A stretch of 64,000 nucleotides of DNA, taken from the NCBI RefSeq assembly GCF_001579845.1, contig NZ_CP007440.1:7648029-7712028 (forward strand), read 5' to 3'. Of this stretch, positions 24,118 to 32,404 are shown one piece after another. The stretch comes from Rhodoplanes sp. Z2-YC6860 (GTDB taxonomy: Bacteria; Pseudomonadota; Alphaproteobacteria; Rhizobiales; Xanthobacteraceae). The notes beneath the pieces are model-generated. The model was not told the origin of the DNA. It ran no database searches and saw only the letters and a list, made by a program, of their open reading frames with translations. The stretch's first letter is position 1. Every line of letters begins with the position of its first letter. The translations under genes were made by a program, and so were the position numbers.

Positions 24118-24516
24118 ATGAAGCGGCTCAAGCAACGCGCCGATTTCCTGGCCGCGGCGGCAGGCCACCGGGCCCCAGCCGGCGGATTCGTGCTTCAGGC
24201 CCGCGATCGCCACGAGGATGGACCGGTGCGCGTGGGTTTCACCTGCTCCAAGAAGGTCGGCAACTCGGTCGAGCGAAACCGGGTGCGCCGGCGTTTGCGC
24301 GAGGTCGTCAGACTTTCGCCGCCCGAGGCGATGCGGCGCGGCTTTGATTATGTGCTGATCGGGCGCACCACGGCGCTCCAGATGCCATTCGACCGTCTGG
24401 TCGAGGACTTCGGCCGCGCGCTCCGCCGCGTCCACGCGTCACGGCCCGATCCTAAAAGCCAAAGCGTAAATGCTGGCGGCACCCCGAACACCACCCCACA
24501 TCGGGGGGCGAAATAG
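24118..24516 (+). CDS. rnpA: Ribonuclease P protein component
   Basis: 132 residues. The protein subunit of RNase P, which helps the catalytic RNA remove 5' leaders from tRNA precursors. The basic signature KKVGNSVERNRVRRRLREVVR lies near residues 50-70 (given here in parts: KKVGNSVERN, RVRRRLREVV). The C-terminal extension beyond residue 110 is variable. ATG at 24118 chosen since the usual N terminus (LKQRADFLAAA) follows directly. Next gene yidC begins 8 bp after the stop. No yidD gene separates them here. Confidence 0.95.
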   Translation: MKRLKQRADFLAAAAGHRAPAGGFVLQARDRHEDGPVRVGFTCSKKVGNSVERNRVRRRLREVVRLSPPEAMRRGFDYVLIGRTTALQMPFDRLVEDFGRALRRVHASRPDPKSQSVNAGGTPNTTPHRGAK

Positions 24517-24524
24517 AGCCGGAT

Positions 24525-26366
24525 ATGACCGACCAAAAGAATACCCTCCTCGCCATCGTGCTGTCCGCGATCGTTCTGATCGGCTGGCAGTATTTCTTCG
24601 GTCTGCCGCAGATGGAGAAGCAGCGCCAGGAGGCCCAACTCAAGGCGCAGCAGCAACAGGCGCAGCAGCAGACCCAGCCGGCGCCCGCGCCGGGACAAGC
24701 AGGCCAGGCCGCGCAGCCGCAGCTTCCCGGCCAGGGCGGCGCTTCAACCCCCATCCAACAGCTCAGCCGCGAACAGGTGATCGCGGCCTCGCCGCGCATC
24801 AGCATCGAGGCGCCGCGGGTCGCGGGCTCGATTGCGCTCAAGGGGGCGGCGATCGATGACCTCACGCTGACGCAGTATCGCGAGACGGTCGATCCGAAGT
24901 CGCCGCCGATCGTGCTGCTGTCGCCGGCCGGCAGCCCGCATCCGTTCTATGCGGAGTTCGGCTGGGTCACCGGCTCCGGCGCACCGGTGAAGGTGCCGGG
25001 CAGCGACACGCTGTGGACCCAGGCGAGCCCCGGCAAGCTCGATGTCGGCAAGCCGGTCACGCTGACCTGGGACAACGGCGAAGGCCTGCAATTCCGCCGC
25101 ATCATCTCGATCGACGATCAGTATCTGATCTCGGTCGAGAGCCAGGTGGTCAACAGCGGCAGCGCCGCGGTGACGCTCTATCCCTACGGACTCATCCGCC
25201 GCCACGGCACGCCCGAGACGCTCGGCTATTACATCCTGCACGAAGGCCTGATCGGCGTGATGGGCGACCAGGGCCTGCAGGAGTTCACCTACAAGCAGAT
25301 CGAGGACAAGAAGAACGTCTCGTTCAAGGCGACCAACGCCTGGGTCGGCATCACCGACAAATACTGGGCCGCGACGCTGCTGCCCGATCCCAAGGCCACC
25401 ATCCAGACGAAGTACTCGTTCGAGACCACCGGCACGCAGAAGACCTACCAGACCGACTATCTCGGCGACGCCGTGACGATCGCGCCGGGCGCGACCGCAT
25501 CGAACACCTCGCGGCTGTTCGCCGGCGCCAAGGAAGTCGCTGTCGTCGACGGCTACGAGAAACAGCTCAACCTCAACCGCTTCGAGCTGCTGATCGACTG
25601 GGGCTATTTCTACTTCATCACCAAGCCGATGTTCTGGTCGATCGACTGGCTTTACCGCCATGTCGGCAACTTCGGCATCGCCATCCTGCTGATCACGCTC
25701 ACCATCAAGATCATCTTCCTGCCGCTCGCCAACAAATCCTACGCCTCGATGGCGAAGATGAAGGCGGTGCAGCCCGAGATGGCCGCGATCCGCGAGCGCT
25801 ATGCCGACGACAAGATGAAGCAGCAGCAGGCGCTGATGGAGCTCTACAAGACGGAGAAGATCAATCCGGTCGCCGGCTGTCTGCCGATCGCGATCCAGGT
25901 GCCGGTGTTCTTCGCGCTCTACAAGGTCCTGTTCATCTCGATCGAGATGCGCCACGCGCCGTTCTACGGCTGGATCCACGACCTCTCGGCGCCCGATCCG
26001 ACCAACCTGTTCAATCTGTTCGGGTTGCTGCATTTCGACCCGACCACGCTGCCGATGATCGGCCACTTCCTGCACATCGGCGTATGGCCCATGATCATGG
26101 GCGTCACGATGTTCTTCCAGATGAAGCTCAACCCGTCGCCGCCGGATCCGACGCAGAAGATGATCTTCGACTGGATGCCGCTGATCTTCACCTTCATGCT
26201 GGCGTCGTTCTCGGCGGGCCTTGTGATCTACTGGGCGTGGAACAACACGCTGTCGGTCGCGCAGCAGTCGTTCATCATGCACCGCCACGGTGCGAAGATC
26301 GAGCTGTGGGACAATCTCAAGGGGCTGTTTGTGAAAAAGCAGACCGACAAGGACAAGAAGAAGTAG
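24525..26366 (+). CDS. yidC: Membrane protein insertase YidC
   Basis: 613 residues, normal for Gram-negative YidC. An N-terminal membrane anchor (residues about 8-26), a Gln/Pro-rich linker with (Q)n runs, a large periplasmic beta domain (about 85-360), then five helices of the Oxa1 core from about residue 365 (ends near 590) and a Lys-rich tail. It inserts and folds inner-membrane proteins with or without SecYEG. The hydrophilic-groove arginine of the first core helix cannot be fixed by eye. Last gene of the rpmH operon, followed by a strong terminator. Confidence 0.97.
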   Translation: MTDQKNTLLAIVLSAIVLIGWQYFFGLPQMEKQRQEAQLKAQQQQAQQQTQPAPAPGQAGQAAQPQLPGQGGASTPIQQLSREQVIAASPRISIEAPRVAGSIALKGAAIDDLTLTQYRETVDPKSPPIVLLSPAGSPHPFYAEFGWVTGSGAPVKVPGSDTLWTQASPGKLDVGKPVTLTWDNGEGLQFRRIISIDDQYLISVESQVVNSGSAAVTLYPYGLIRRHGTPETLGYYILHEGLIGVMGDQGLQEFTYKQIEDKKNVSFKATNAWVGITDKYWAATLLPDPKATIQTKYSFETTGTQKTYQTDYLGDAVTIAPGATASNTSRLFAGAKEVAVVDGYEKQLNLNRFELLIDWGYFYFITKPMFWSIDWLYRHVGNFGIAILLITLTIKIIFLPLANKSYASMAKMKAVQPEMAAIRERYADDKMKQQQALMELYKTEKINPVAGCLPIAIQVPVFFALYKVLFISIEMRHAPFYGWIHDLSAPDPTNLFNLFGLLHFDPTTLPMIGHFLHIGVWPMIMGVTMFFQMKLNPSPPDPTQKMIFDWMPLIFTFMLASFSAGLVIYWAWNNTLSVAQQSFIMHRHGAKIELWDNLKGLFVKKQTDKDKKK

Positions 26367-26395
26367 CGCTTCAGCGCATCGTCGCTAAAAGATTT

Positions 26396-26427
26396 GGCCG
26401 GGCTTTTGCCCGGCCATTTTCTTTTTC
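26396..26427 (+). terminator. Rho-independent terminator after yidC
   Basis: GGCCGGGC-TTTT-GCCCGGCC, a perfect 8-bp stem, followed by ATTTTCTTTTTC. It lies 29 bp after the yidC stop. Confidence 0.92.
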
Positions 26428-26450
26428 AACGCATGCCACTCTTTCTCCGA

Positions 26451-26553
26451 CCTCATCCTGAGGAGGCGCGAAGCGCCGTTTCGAAGGATGGGGCGGCCTC
26501 GTGGCCGCCTCGCCTTCGAGACGCATCGCTTCGCGATGCTCCTCAGGGTGAGG
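26451..26553. repeat. Composite palindromic repeat (REP-like)
   Basis: Outer arms CCTCATCCTGAGGAG and CTCCTCAGGGTGAGG enclose three smaller hairpins (GGCGCGAAGCGCC, GGCGGCCTCGTGGCCGCC, GCATCGCTTCGCGATGC). A related element is at 63575-63690. Such elements are widespread between genes in Bradyrhizobium relatives; here it separates the convergent yidC and DUF1993 genes. Confidence 0.75.
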
Positions 26554-26581
26554 CGGGGAGAAAGATAGATCTGGGGCGCAA

Positions 26582-27097
26582 CTACGCCGGCGGGGTGCCC
26601 ATGAAGTCGCGCTTGCCGACTTCCACGCCGCACTGGCGGATGATGTCGTAGGCCGTGGTGGCGTGGAAATAGAAGTTCGGCAGGCTGTTGCCGAGCAGCA
26701 GGCTCTGCCCGGTGAACTCGCGGACATTGCCGTTCGGGAAGGTGATCTTGATCTCCTTGCCCTCGGTGCCGTCGACCTCGGACTGCTTCACGGTCTTGAG
26801 GAACTCGATGGTCTTGGCGATGCGATCCTTGAGCTGGGCCAGCGTGGTCTCATCGTTGGCGAACTTCAGGAGCTCCTTGCCGGACAGCCGAGCCGCAGCG
26901 TTTGCGGCATGATCGGTCGCGGCACGGACCTGGCGCACCAGTGGGAACATGTCCGGCGACAGCCGCATGTTGAGAAGGTCCGCCTCGTTGACCTTGCGGG
27001 CCGAGGCCCAGGCCGCCGCCTTGTCGAGCACCCCGGACAGGCCGTTCAAGTGCTGCATGAAAACCGGGATGGAGACCGTGTACATGGAAACCGGCAT
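26582..27097 (-). CDS. DUF1993 family protein
   Basis: 171 residues, all-helical. DUF1993 is recognised by MYTVSIPVFMQHLNGLSGVLDKA at the start and by LPNFYFHATTAYDIIRQCGVEVGKRDF at the C terminus (parts quoted: LPNFYFHATTAYDIIR, CGVEVGKRDF). The fold is related to DinB-like four-helix bundles; the histidine of FHATTAY may bind metal, but no reaction is known. The start at 27097 is the first methionine matching family N termini; an extension to 27160 overlaps the engB start. Divergent from engB. Confidence 0.85.
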   Translation of the reverse strand: MPVSMYTVSIPVFMQHLNGLSGVLDKAAAWASARKVNEADLLNMRLSPDMFPLVRQVRAATDHAANAAARLSGKELLKFANDETTLAQLKDRIAKTIEFLKTVKQSEVDGTEGKEIKITFPNGNVREFTGQSLLLGNSLPNFYFHATTAYDIIRQCGVEVGKRDFMGTPPA

Positions 27098-27152
27098 AGA
27101 ATACGCCTCGTGTTGGATGACAATCTGACACCGGAACCCTAGCTTAAACACC

Positions 27153-27815
27153 GTGAGCACTGAACCCGATTTTTCAGCTGGCTACTCTGCTGCCGAGCGC
27201 GAAGCCGGCCGCCTGCTTTTCGCCCAGGAATGGCGCTTCGCGACCGCTGCCGGCTCGATCGAATCGCTGCCGAAACCGCACGGCGTCGAGATCGCCTTTG
27301 CGGGCCGTTCCAATGTCGGCAAGTCGAGCCTGATCAACGCGCTCACCGGAAGGAACGCGCTGGCCCGCACCTCGCACACGCCGGGCCGCACCCAGGAGCT
27401 GATCTTCTTTGGCGGCGATCCCGTGCTGACGCTGGTCGACATGCCGGGTTATGGCTTTGCGGCGGCGCCACGGGACAAGGTCCGCGCCTGGACGCGGATG
27501 ATCCACGAGTATCTGCGCGGCCGCACCAATCTCGCGCGCGTCTATGTGCTGATCGACGCGCGACACGGGCTGAAGGATTCAGACACGCCGCCGCTCGACG
27601 CGCTGAGCGAAGCCGCGGTCAGCCATCAGATCGTGCTGACCAAAGCGGATCAGGTGAAAGCGTCGGAACTGGCCGAGCGCATCGTCTCGATCGAAACCGC
27701 ACTGAAGAAACGGCCGGCTGCATTTCCGAATGTGCTGCCGACCTCATCGCGATCGGGCACGGGAATGCCTGAGCTGCGCGCGGCGATTGCGCGACTCAAG
27801 AAAGAACGAAGCTGA
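27153..27815 (+). CDS. engB: Ribosome biogenesis GTP-binding protein EngB (YsxC/YihA)
   Basis: 220 residues from a GTG start. All G motifs are present: G1 GRSNVGKSSL near residue 51, G2 region RTSHTPGRTQ, G3 DMPGYG near 97, G4 TKAD near 165, G5 TSSRSGTG. The GTPase assists assembly of the large ribosomal subunit and is usually essential. It starts 55 bp from the divergent DUF1993 start. In this order of bacteria engB normally neighbours argB; here a structured intergenic region, DUF423 and a citrate-synthase-like gene lie between. Confidence 0.95.
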   Translation: MSTEPDFSAGYSAAEREAGRLLFAQEWRFATAAGSIESLPKPHGVEIAFAGRSNVGKSSLINALTGRNALARTSHTPGRTQELIFFGGDPVLTLVDMPGYGFAAAPRDKVRAWTRMIHEYLRGRTNLARVYVLIDARHGLKDSDTPPLDALSEAAVSHQIVLTKADQVKASELAERIVSIETALKKRPAAFPNVLPTSSRSGTGMPELRAAIARLKKERS

Positions 27816-27826
27816 GTGGGCCAAAG

Positions 27827-27990
27827 AAAAAAGGGCCCCGGCGGAATGGGCGACGCCAGGGCCCCAAGATCAATTCGGGATGGATTGTGCCGTAATCAGA
27901 TCGCTCCGATCACGCACAAAAAGCTTAGCTGAAGTTTTTGCGACTGCACGTCAGTGAGAACCTGACAGGTGCAAAACTTCCGCAAAAAAC
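27827..27990 (-). ncRNA. Candidate small RNA with its own terminator
   Basis: No minus-strand gene lies here, yet the minus strand carries an orphan terminator: GGGCCC-TGGCG pairing with CGCC-GGGGCCC (27833-27864; 10 bp with one mismatch), followed by TTTTTTCTTT. Upstream on the same strand are a perfect GATCG/CGATC hairpin (27899-27911) and a long stem-loop (27931-27980: GAAGTTTT, GCAC, GTCAG pair with CTGAC, GTGC, AAAACTTC). The 5' end and promoter are not determined. An alternative is a structured 5' leader for the plus-strand DUF423 gene. Confidence 0.42.
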
Positions 27991-28050
27991 ATCTCAAAGA
28001 CATCGCAAAGCACGCGTGTTCCCCTGGAATAACGGATAACGAGGTTCGCT

Positions 28051-28410
28051 ATGGCAAGCGCAATGCTGATCTTCGCTGGACTCATGGGGGCGGCCGGAAT
28101 CGTGCTCGCCGCAGCATCGGCACATGGCGCGCCTGGCACGGGCCTGGATAGTGCCGGATACCTCCTACTACTACACGCCGTGGCTGTGGTTGGTGGCGTG
28201 TCGCTGATCCATCAATCGATGCTGTCGCGTGTCGCGGGCCTCATCGCACTTTGCGGCTTCGCTGTTGGCGCCGTGCTTTTTGCAGGTGACGTTGCGGCGC
28301 GCGCTTACATCGGCTCGCGACTGTTTCCGATGGCGGCGCCGACCGGCGGCACGATCATGATCGCGAGCTGGCTCGTGTTCAGCGTTGCCGCGATGCTGGC
28401 GCGGGTGTGA
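28051..28410 (+). CDS. DUF423 family small membrane protein
   Basis: 119 residues with four hydrophobic segments. The family signature is the first helix with AASAHGAPG (family form ...GAFGAHGL...). These proteins lie in the inner membrane and have no known function. Stop overlaps the start region of the next gene, so the two are coupled. Upstream leader contains a long stem-loop. Confidence 0.82.
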   Translation: MASAMLIFAGLMGAAGIVLAAASAHGAPGTGLDSAGYLLLLHAVAVVGGVSLIHQSMLSRVAGLIALCGFAVGAVLFAGDVAARAYIGSRLFPMAAPTGGTIMIASWLVFSVAAMLARV

Positions 28411-28412
28411 CG

Positions 28413-29483
28413 ATGGCGGTCAACAGCGGGCTCGAAGGCGTCATCGCTGCGGACACGGTGCTGAGCCATACCGACGGCAACAGCGGCACCATCTGGGTGC
28501 GCGGCCACACCATCGACGATCTCGTCACCCACCACGGTTTCGAGGGCACCGTCGCGATCATCTGGGAGGGCTTCGCCGGCGAGAAGCTGACGCGCGAAGC
28601 CATCACGCACGAATTCGGTGCCAGCCGGGTGCGAACATTCGCAGCGATGGACGACTGGATCGGCGCGGCCGCGAAGCGACCGTTGCTCGAAGGCGTGCGG
28701 ATCGCGCTCGCGGCGCTGCCTGAGGTCAGCAAGCCAGCAGACATTCATGCGGTTCTGCCGGTTGCGACGGCGGCGCTGATCCGGCTGCGTGATGGCCAGA
28801 AGCCGGTTGCGCCGGATCCTGCGCTCACCACCGCGGCCGACTTCCTGCGCATGCTGCGCGGTGCGTCTGCCGGCGCCAACGAAATCCGTGCGCTCGACAC
28901 GTATCTCACCACCGTGTGCGAGAACGGCCTCGGCAATTCGAGCTTCGCGGCGCGCGTGACGGTGTCGACGCGAGCCTCGCTCGCCTCCGCCGTGGTCAGC
29001 GGCTACTGCGCCTTCACCGGGCCGCTGCATGGCGGCGCGCCGGGCCCGGTGCTCGACATGCTGGACGATATCAAGGCCTCCGGCGACATCGACGGCTGGA
29101 TCGAGAACAGGCTCAAGGACGGCGGCCGGCTGATGGGCTTCGGCCATCGCGTGTTCCGCATCCGCGACCCGCGCGCCGATGTGCTGCGGGCCGCGGTCGC
29201 AGCCCTCAACAAGGATGCCGGGCGGCTCGCTTTCGCCTCGGAGGTCGAGCACAAGGCGCTCGCGGCACTGGCGCGGCACAAACCCGGCCGCGCGCTGCAA
29301 TCCAACATCGAGATGAATGCGGCGCTGCTGCTCGACGCTGTCGGCGTGCCACGCGACGCCTTCACCCAGGTGTTCTCGATCGCGCGCTGCCCCGGCTGGC
29401 TCGCCAATGCGATGGAGCAGCAGAAAGCCGGCCGGATGATCCGCCCAGCCTCGAATTATGTGGGGCCGAAGCCGGCCGCCTGA
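28413..29483 (+). CDS. Citrate synthase family protein
   Basis: About 356 residues (a GTG two codons earlier at 28407 overlaps the DUF423 stop). The citrate synthase fold is recognised by FTGPLHGGAPGPV with the catalytic His near residue 210, MGFGHRVFRIRDPRA with the second His near 243, and IEMNAALLLDAVGVP near the third catalytic position. Shorter than housekeeping citrate synthase (about 430) and with an N-terminal half resembling CitA-like or methylcitrate-type enzymes. It condenses an acyl-CoA with an oxo-acid; the precise acyl-CoA is uncertain. Coupled to DUF423. Confidence 0.85.
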   Translation: MAVNSGLEGVIAADTVLSHTDGNSGTIWVRGHTIDDLVTHHGFEGTVAIIWEGFAGEKLTREAITHEFGASRVRTFAAMDDWIGAAAKRPLLEGVRIALAALPEVSKPADIHAVLPVATAALIRLRDGQKPVAPDPALTTAADFLRMLRGASAGANEIRALDTYLTTVCENGLGNSSFAARVTVSTRASLASAVVSGYCAFTGPLHGGAPGPVLDMLDDIKASGDIDGWIENRLKDGGRLMGFGHRVFRIRDPRADVLRAAVAALNKDAGRLAFASEVEHKALAALARHKPGRALQSNIEMNAALLLDAVGVPRDAFTQVFSIARCPGWLANAMEQQKAGRMIRPASNYVGPKPAA

Positions 29484-29560
29484 GTCGCGATATTCGGCTC
29501 TCGCCGCCCCGGGAATAGTCAGCTAGAAAAGCGGCGCCTAACGCCTGCGAGACCCGGCCC

Positions 29561-30457
29561 ATGAATGACAGCACTGTGACAAATCCCCTCGAAGCCGCCC
29601 GTGTCCTGTCCGAGGCGCTGCCGCACATGCAGCGCTACGACGAGGAAACCATCGTCATCAAGTACGGCGGTCACGCGATGGGCAACGAGGAGGTGGCGCG
29701 GGCGTTCGCGCGCGACATCGTGCTGCTCGAGCAGACCGCCATAAATCCGGTGGTGGTGCACGGCGGCGGGCCGCAGATCGAAGCAATGCTCAAGCGCGCC
29801 GGCGTGCAATCCCAGTTCGCTGCGGGCCTGCGCATCACGGACGCCTCCACGCTCGAGATCGTCGAGATGGTGCTGGCCGGCTCCATCAACAAGCAGATCG
29901 TCGGTTACATCAACGCCGCCGGCGGCAAGGCCATCGGGCTTTGCGGCAAGGACGGCAACATGGTGCTCGCCAAGAAGGCGACCCGGAAGGTGATCGATCC
30001 GGATTCGCACATCGAGAAGGTCATCGATCTGGGCTTCGTCGGCGAGCCCGACAAGGTCGACACCACGGTGCTCGACACCGTGCTCGGCCGCGAACTCATC
30101 CCGGTGCTGGCGCCGGTCGCGGCCTCGGCCGACGGCGGCAGCTACAACGTCAATGCCGACACCTTTGCGGGCGCCATCGCCGGCGCGCTCAAGGCCAAGC
30201 GCTTCCTGCTGCTCACCGACGTGGCGGGCGTGCTCGACAAGAGCAAGAAGCTGATCAAGGAGATGTCCGCGGCCGATGTGCGCCGGCTGATTGCCGACGG
30301 CACGATCACCGCGGGCATGATCCCCAAGGTCGAGACTTGCCTCTACGCGCTGGAAAAGGGCGTCGAGGGCGTGGTGATCCTCGACGGCCGGGTGCCGCAT
30401 GCGGTGCTGCTGGAGCTGTTCACCGACCAGGGCGCCGGTACTCTGATCCACCGATAG
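29561..30457 (+). CDS. argB: Acetylglutamate kinase
   Basis: 298 residues. Amino-acid kinase family: phosphorylates N-acetylglutamate in arginine synthesis. Visible motifs are [10 protein letters not shown] near residue 27, [13 protein letters not shown] near 62, [17 protein letters not shown] near 88, and [17 protein letters not shown] near 192. Length and the N-terminal helix (residues 1-25) fit the arginine-sensitive hexameric type. Start fits the usual N terminus. The position after engB is conserved in this order of bacteria apart from the inserted genes. Confidence 0.96.
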   Translation: MNDSTVTNPLEAARVLSEALPHMQRYDEETIVIKYGGHAMGNEEVARAFARDIVLLEQTAINPVVVHGGGPQIEAMLKRAGVQSQFAAGLRITDASTLEIVEMVLAGSINKQIVGYINAAGGKAIGLCGKDGNMVLAKKATRKVIDPDSHIEKVIDLGFVGEPDKVDTTVLDTVLGRELIPVLAPVAASADGGSYNVNADTFAGAIAGALKAKRFLLLTDVAGVLDKSKKLIKEMSAADVRRLIADGTITAGMIPKVETCLYALEKGVEGVVILDGRVPHAVLLELFTDQGAGTLIHR

Positions 30458-30524
30458 GGCTTCATACTCCCGTCACATCGATAGCGGGAAATATCGTCCC
30501 ACCGTTCGCGGAAAGGGACGCCCG

Positions 30525-31526
30525 ATGGTTCGTGCTCATTCGGTCATTCTCGCCCTGGCGGTGAGCGCTGCACTCACATGCAGCGCCACCGCACAGACGC
30601 AAAAGGCCAAGGCGATCTACACGGCGAGCGCAGCCGGCGCCTATCAGATCTCGTTCTGCCCGCCGATTCCCGTGGCCATGGAGAGCGCGGGCTTTCCCGG
30701 CTACGTGTGCACACCGAGCGGCGGCACGCCGGACAACATCGCCAAGGTGCTGGCCGATCCGCGGTCGCTGGGCTTCGTCCAGCTCGACGTGCTGGCGCGC
30801 TGGGCGTTGGACAATTTCGAGGCCGCCAAAAAGCTCGTGCTGATCCGGACGCTCGCTTGCGAGGGCCTGTGGATGGTCACGCGCGAGAAGGACATGGCCA
30901 CGGTCTATCTCGGCCAGATCGTCGGCCACGCGCGGCGTTTGCAGTTCGCCATTGCCGACGGCGGCTCACGCGCGTCATTCGAATTCGTGCAACGGATCGA
31001 CCCGGATGGGCTCGGCCGGGCGAGCAACATCGAGATCGTCGACAACGCCACGACCGCGATCGAACGCGTGGCCTCGGAGCACGCCGACGTCGGCTTCTTC
31101 GTGCAATTCGTCGAGCCGACCAATTCGAACATCAGGCTTTTGCAGGAGCGCAAGCTCCGCACCGTGCCGGTGGTCAATCCCGAGCTGATCGCCGCGCGCG
31201 TGTCGAACATGCCGGTGTATCAGGTGCAGAGTTTCAACCTCAGCGAATGGAGCGCGTTTGGCGGCAACGGCTCGCTGACCACGACCTGCACGCCGGCCGT
31301 GATCATCACGGGCGCGCCGGAAGCCATCGCCGATCTCGAAGGGGCCGACAACCAGCGGGCTCTGTTGAGCATGATCAAGGCCGCGCCTGACACCGCCTTC
31401 CTGCCGAGAGACAACCGCATGGTGCGGCTGATCTCGTCGAGCCGCACCGTTCCCGGCCCGGAGTTGAAGGACATGCTGGCGGCCTACGACGCCGCGAAGC
31501 GGAAGGCCGAGGCGTCGACTCCGTAG
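30525..31526 (+). CDS. Periplasmic TAXI/NMT1-like substrate-binding protein
   Basis: 333 residues with a signal peptide (LALAVSAALTCSATAQ, cleavage near residue 25). The mature domain shows a two-lobe binding-protein layout with GGTPDNIAKVLADPRSLGFVQLD near residue 65 (quoted in parts: GGTPDNIAKV, LGFVQLD), similar to TAXI-type solute receptors of TRAP transporters. No TRAP membrane subunits lie nearby, so it may work alone or with a distant transporter. Two cysteines near residues 46 and 57 could form a disulfide. Followed by a palindromic repeat. Confidence 0.6.
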   Translation: MVRAHSVILALAVSAALTCSATAQTQKAKAIYTASAAGAYQISFCPPIPVAMESAGFPGYVCTPSGGTPDNIAKVLADPRSLGFVQLDVLARWALDNFEAAKKLVLIRTLACEGLWMVTREKDMATVYLGQIVGHARRLQFAIADGGSRASFEFVQRIDPDGLGRASNIEIVDNATTAIERVASEHADVGFFVQFVEPTNSNIRLLQERKLRTVPVVNPELIAARVSNMPVYQVQSFNLSEWSAFGGNGSLTTTCTPAVIITGAPEAIADLEGADNQRALLSMIKAAPDTAFLPRDNRMVRLISSSRTVPGPELKDMLAAYDAAKRKAEASTP

Positions 31527-31544
31527 CGGCCTGTCGCTGAGGCA

Positions 31545-31691
31545 GCCGTCATTCCGGGGCGCGCCGAAAGGCGCGAACCCGGAATCCAGAACAGCACGCA
31601 GTCTTATCCGGTCTGGATTCCGGGCTCGCTCGCCATAGCGCGTCGAAGACGCGCGTGAACGCGCTGATGGCGAGCGCCCCGGAATGACGGC
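31545..31691. repeat. Large palindromic intergenic repeat
   Basis: Outer arms GCCGTCATTCCGGGG and CCCCGGAATGACGGC; inner arms include CCGGAATCCAGA/TCTGGATTCCGG and CTCGCCAT.../ATGGCGAG. This is the common GTCATTCCGGGGCGC element of Bradyrhizobium-like genomes. It ends the binding-protein transcript. Confidence 0.8.
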
Positions 31692-31790
31692 GGAGAGTAC
31701 TCAACATCTTGCAAAGTCCCGTTCACCATTTCCGAACCGCGGTTGAAACGCCCATTTCGCGCCCTTGACTTCCCTCCAGTATTTTCCGAT

Positions 31791-31810
31791 ATTTCTGTCA
31801 TGACAGAAAT
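31791..31810. promoter_or_regulatory. Perfect 20-bp palindrome spanning the gbsR-like start codon
   Basis: ATTTCTGTCATGACAGAAAT is fully symmetrical, with the ATG start at its centre (31800-31802). A TTGACT box at 31765-31770 with GATATT 17 bp later (31788-31793) would place transcription start at or within a few bases of the ATG, so the mRNA may be leaderless and the palindrome would overlap the -10 region. A bound dimer of the encoded regulator would block transcription: likely autoregulation. Confidence 0.65.
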
Positions 31811-32375
31811 TACAAAAACTAACGAAACCCTTCGCCCCCGCGAGCTGCCGCCGGCCCTGGAGCATTTCGTCCTGCAGTGGGGCGATCTTGGCGGCAAATG
31901 GGGGGTCAACCGCTCGGTCGCCCAGATCCACGCCCTGCTCTACCTGTCCGAGCGGCCACTGACCGCCGAGGACATCGCCGACCAGCTCGGGCTGGCCCGC
32001 TCCAACGTCTCGAATTCGATCAAGGAGCTGCAGAGCTGGGACTTGATCCGGCGCGTGCCGATCAAGGGCGACCGGCGCGATCATTTCGAGGCCGAGACCG
32101 ACGTCTGGGAAATCTTCGCCCGCATCGCCATGGGCCGGAAGGAGCGCGAGATCGACCCGGCGATCGCCGCGCTTCGCACCTGCGCGGCCGAAGCCGACGG
32201 CGACAGCAAGATCAATCCGGTCGCCATCGCGCGGCTCAAGGCGCTCCTGGAATTCGTCGACACCATGGACCGCTGGGCCGGCCAGATGAAGAACGTGCCA
32301 CGCACGCAGATCGCGGGGCTGGTGCGGCTCGGAACCAAGATCGTGAGCTTCCTGACCTTCGGCAAAAGGAAATGA
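31800..32375 (+). CDS. GbsR/MarR-family transcriptional regulator
   Basis: 191 residues. The winged HTH of the GbsR type spans about residues 30-95: WGVNRSVAQIHALLYLSERPL, then TAEDIADQLGLARSNVSNSIKEL and a wing with GDRRDHF (quoted in parts: TAEDIADQLGL, ARSNVSNSIKEL). A helical C-terminal dimer region follows. The ATG at 31800 sits in the centre of a 20-bp palindrome with no Shine-Dalgarno upstream, consistent with a leaderless message. It heads an operon with DUF4166 and a fused SDR gene; it probably represses this operon. Signal unknown, perhaps envelope or osmotic stress as for GbsR relatives. Confidence 0.87.
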   Translation: MTEITKTNETLRPRELPPALEHFVLQWGDLGGKWGVNRSVAQIHALLYLSERPLTAEDIADQLGLARSNVSNSIKELQSWDLIRRVPIKGDRRDHFEAETDVWEIFARIAMGRKEREIDPAIAALRTCAAEADGDSKINPVAIARLKALLEFVDTMDRWAGQMKNVPRTQIAGLVRLGTKIVSFLTFGKRK

Positions 32376-32404
32376 GCAGCCGTCAGCGGTTGAGTCGTGT
32401 AGCG

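Noticed and set aside
23873-24120. rpmH region as replication origin
   Set aside because: No dnaA gene and no cluster of DnaA boxes (TTATCCACA-like) was seen; in Hyphomicrobiales the origin usually lies elsewhere.
31877-32404. Long upstream extension of the DUF4166 frame
   Set aside because: The extension overlaps the GbsR-like gene in another frame and has no conserved content; the ATG at 32405 is a better start.
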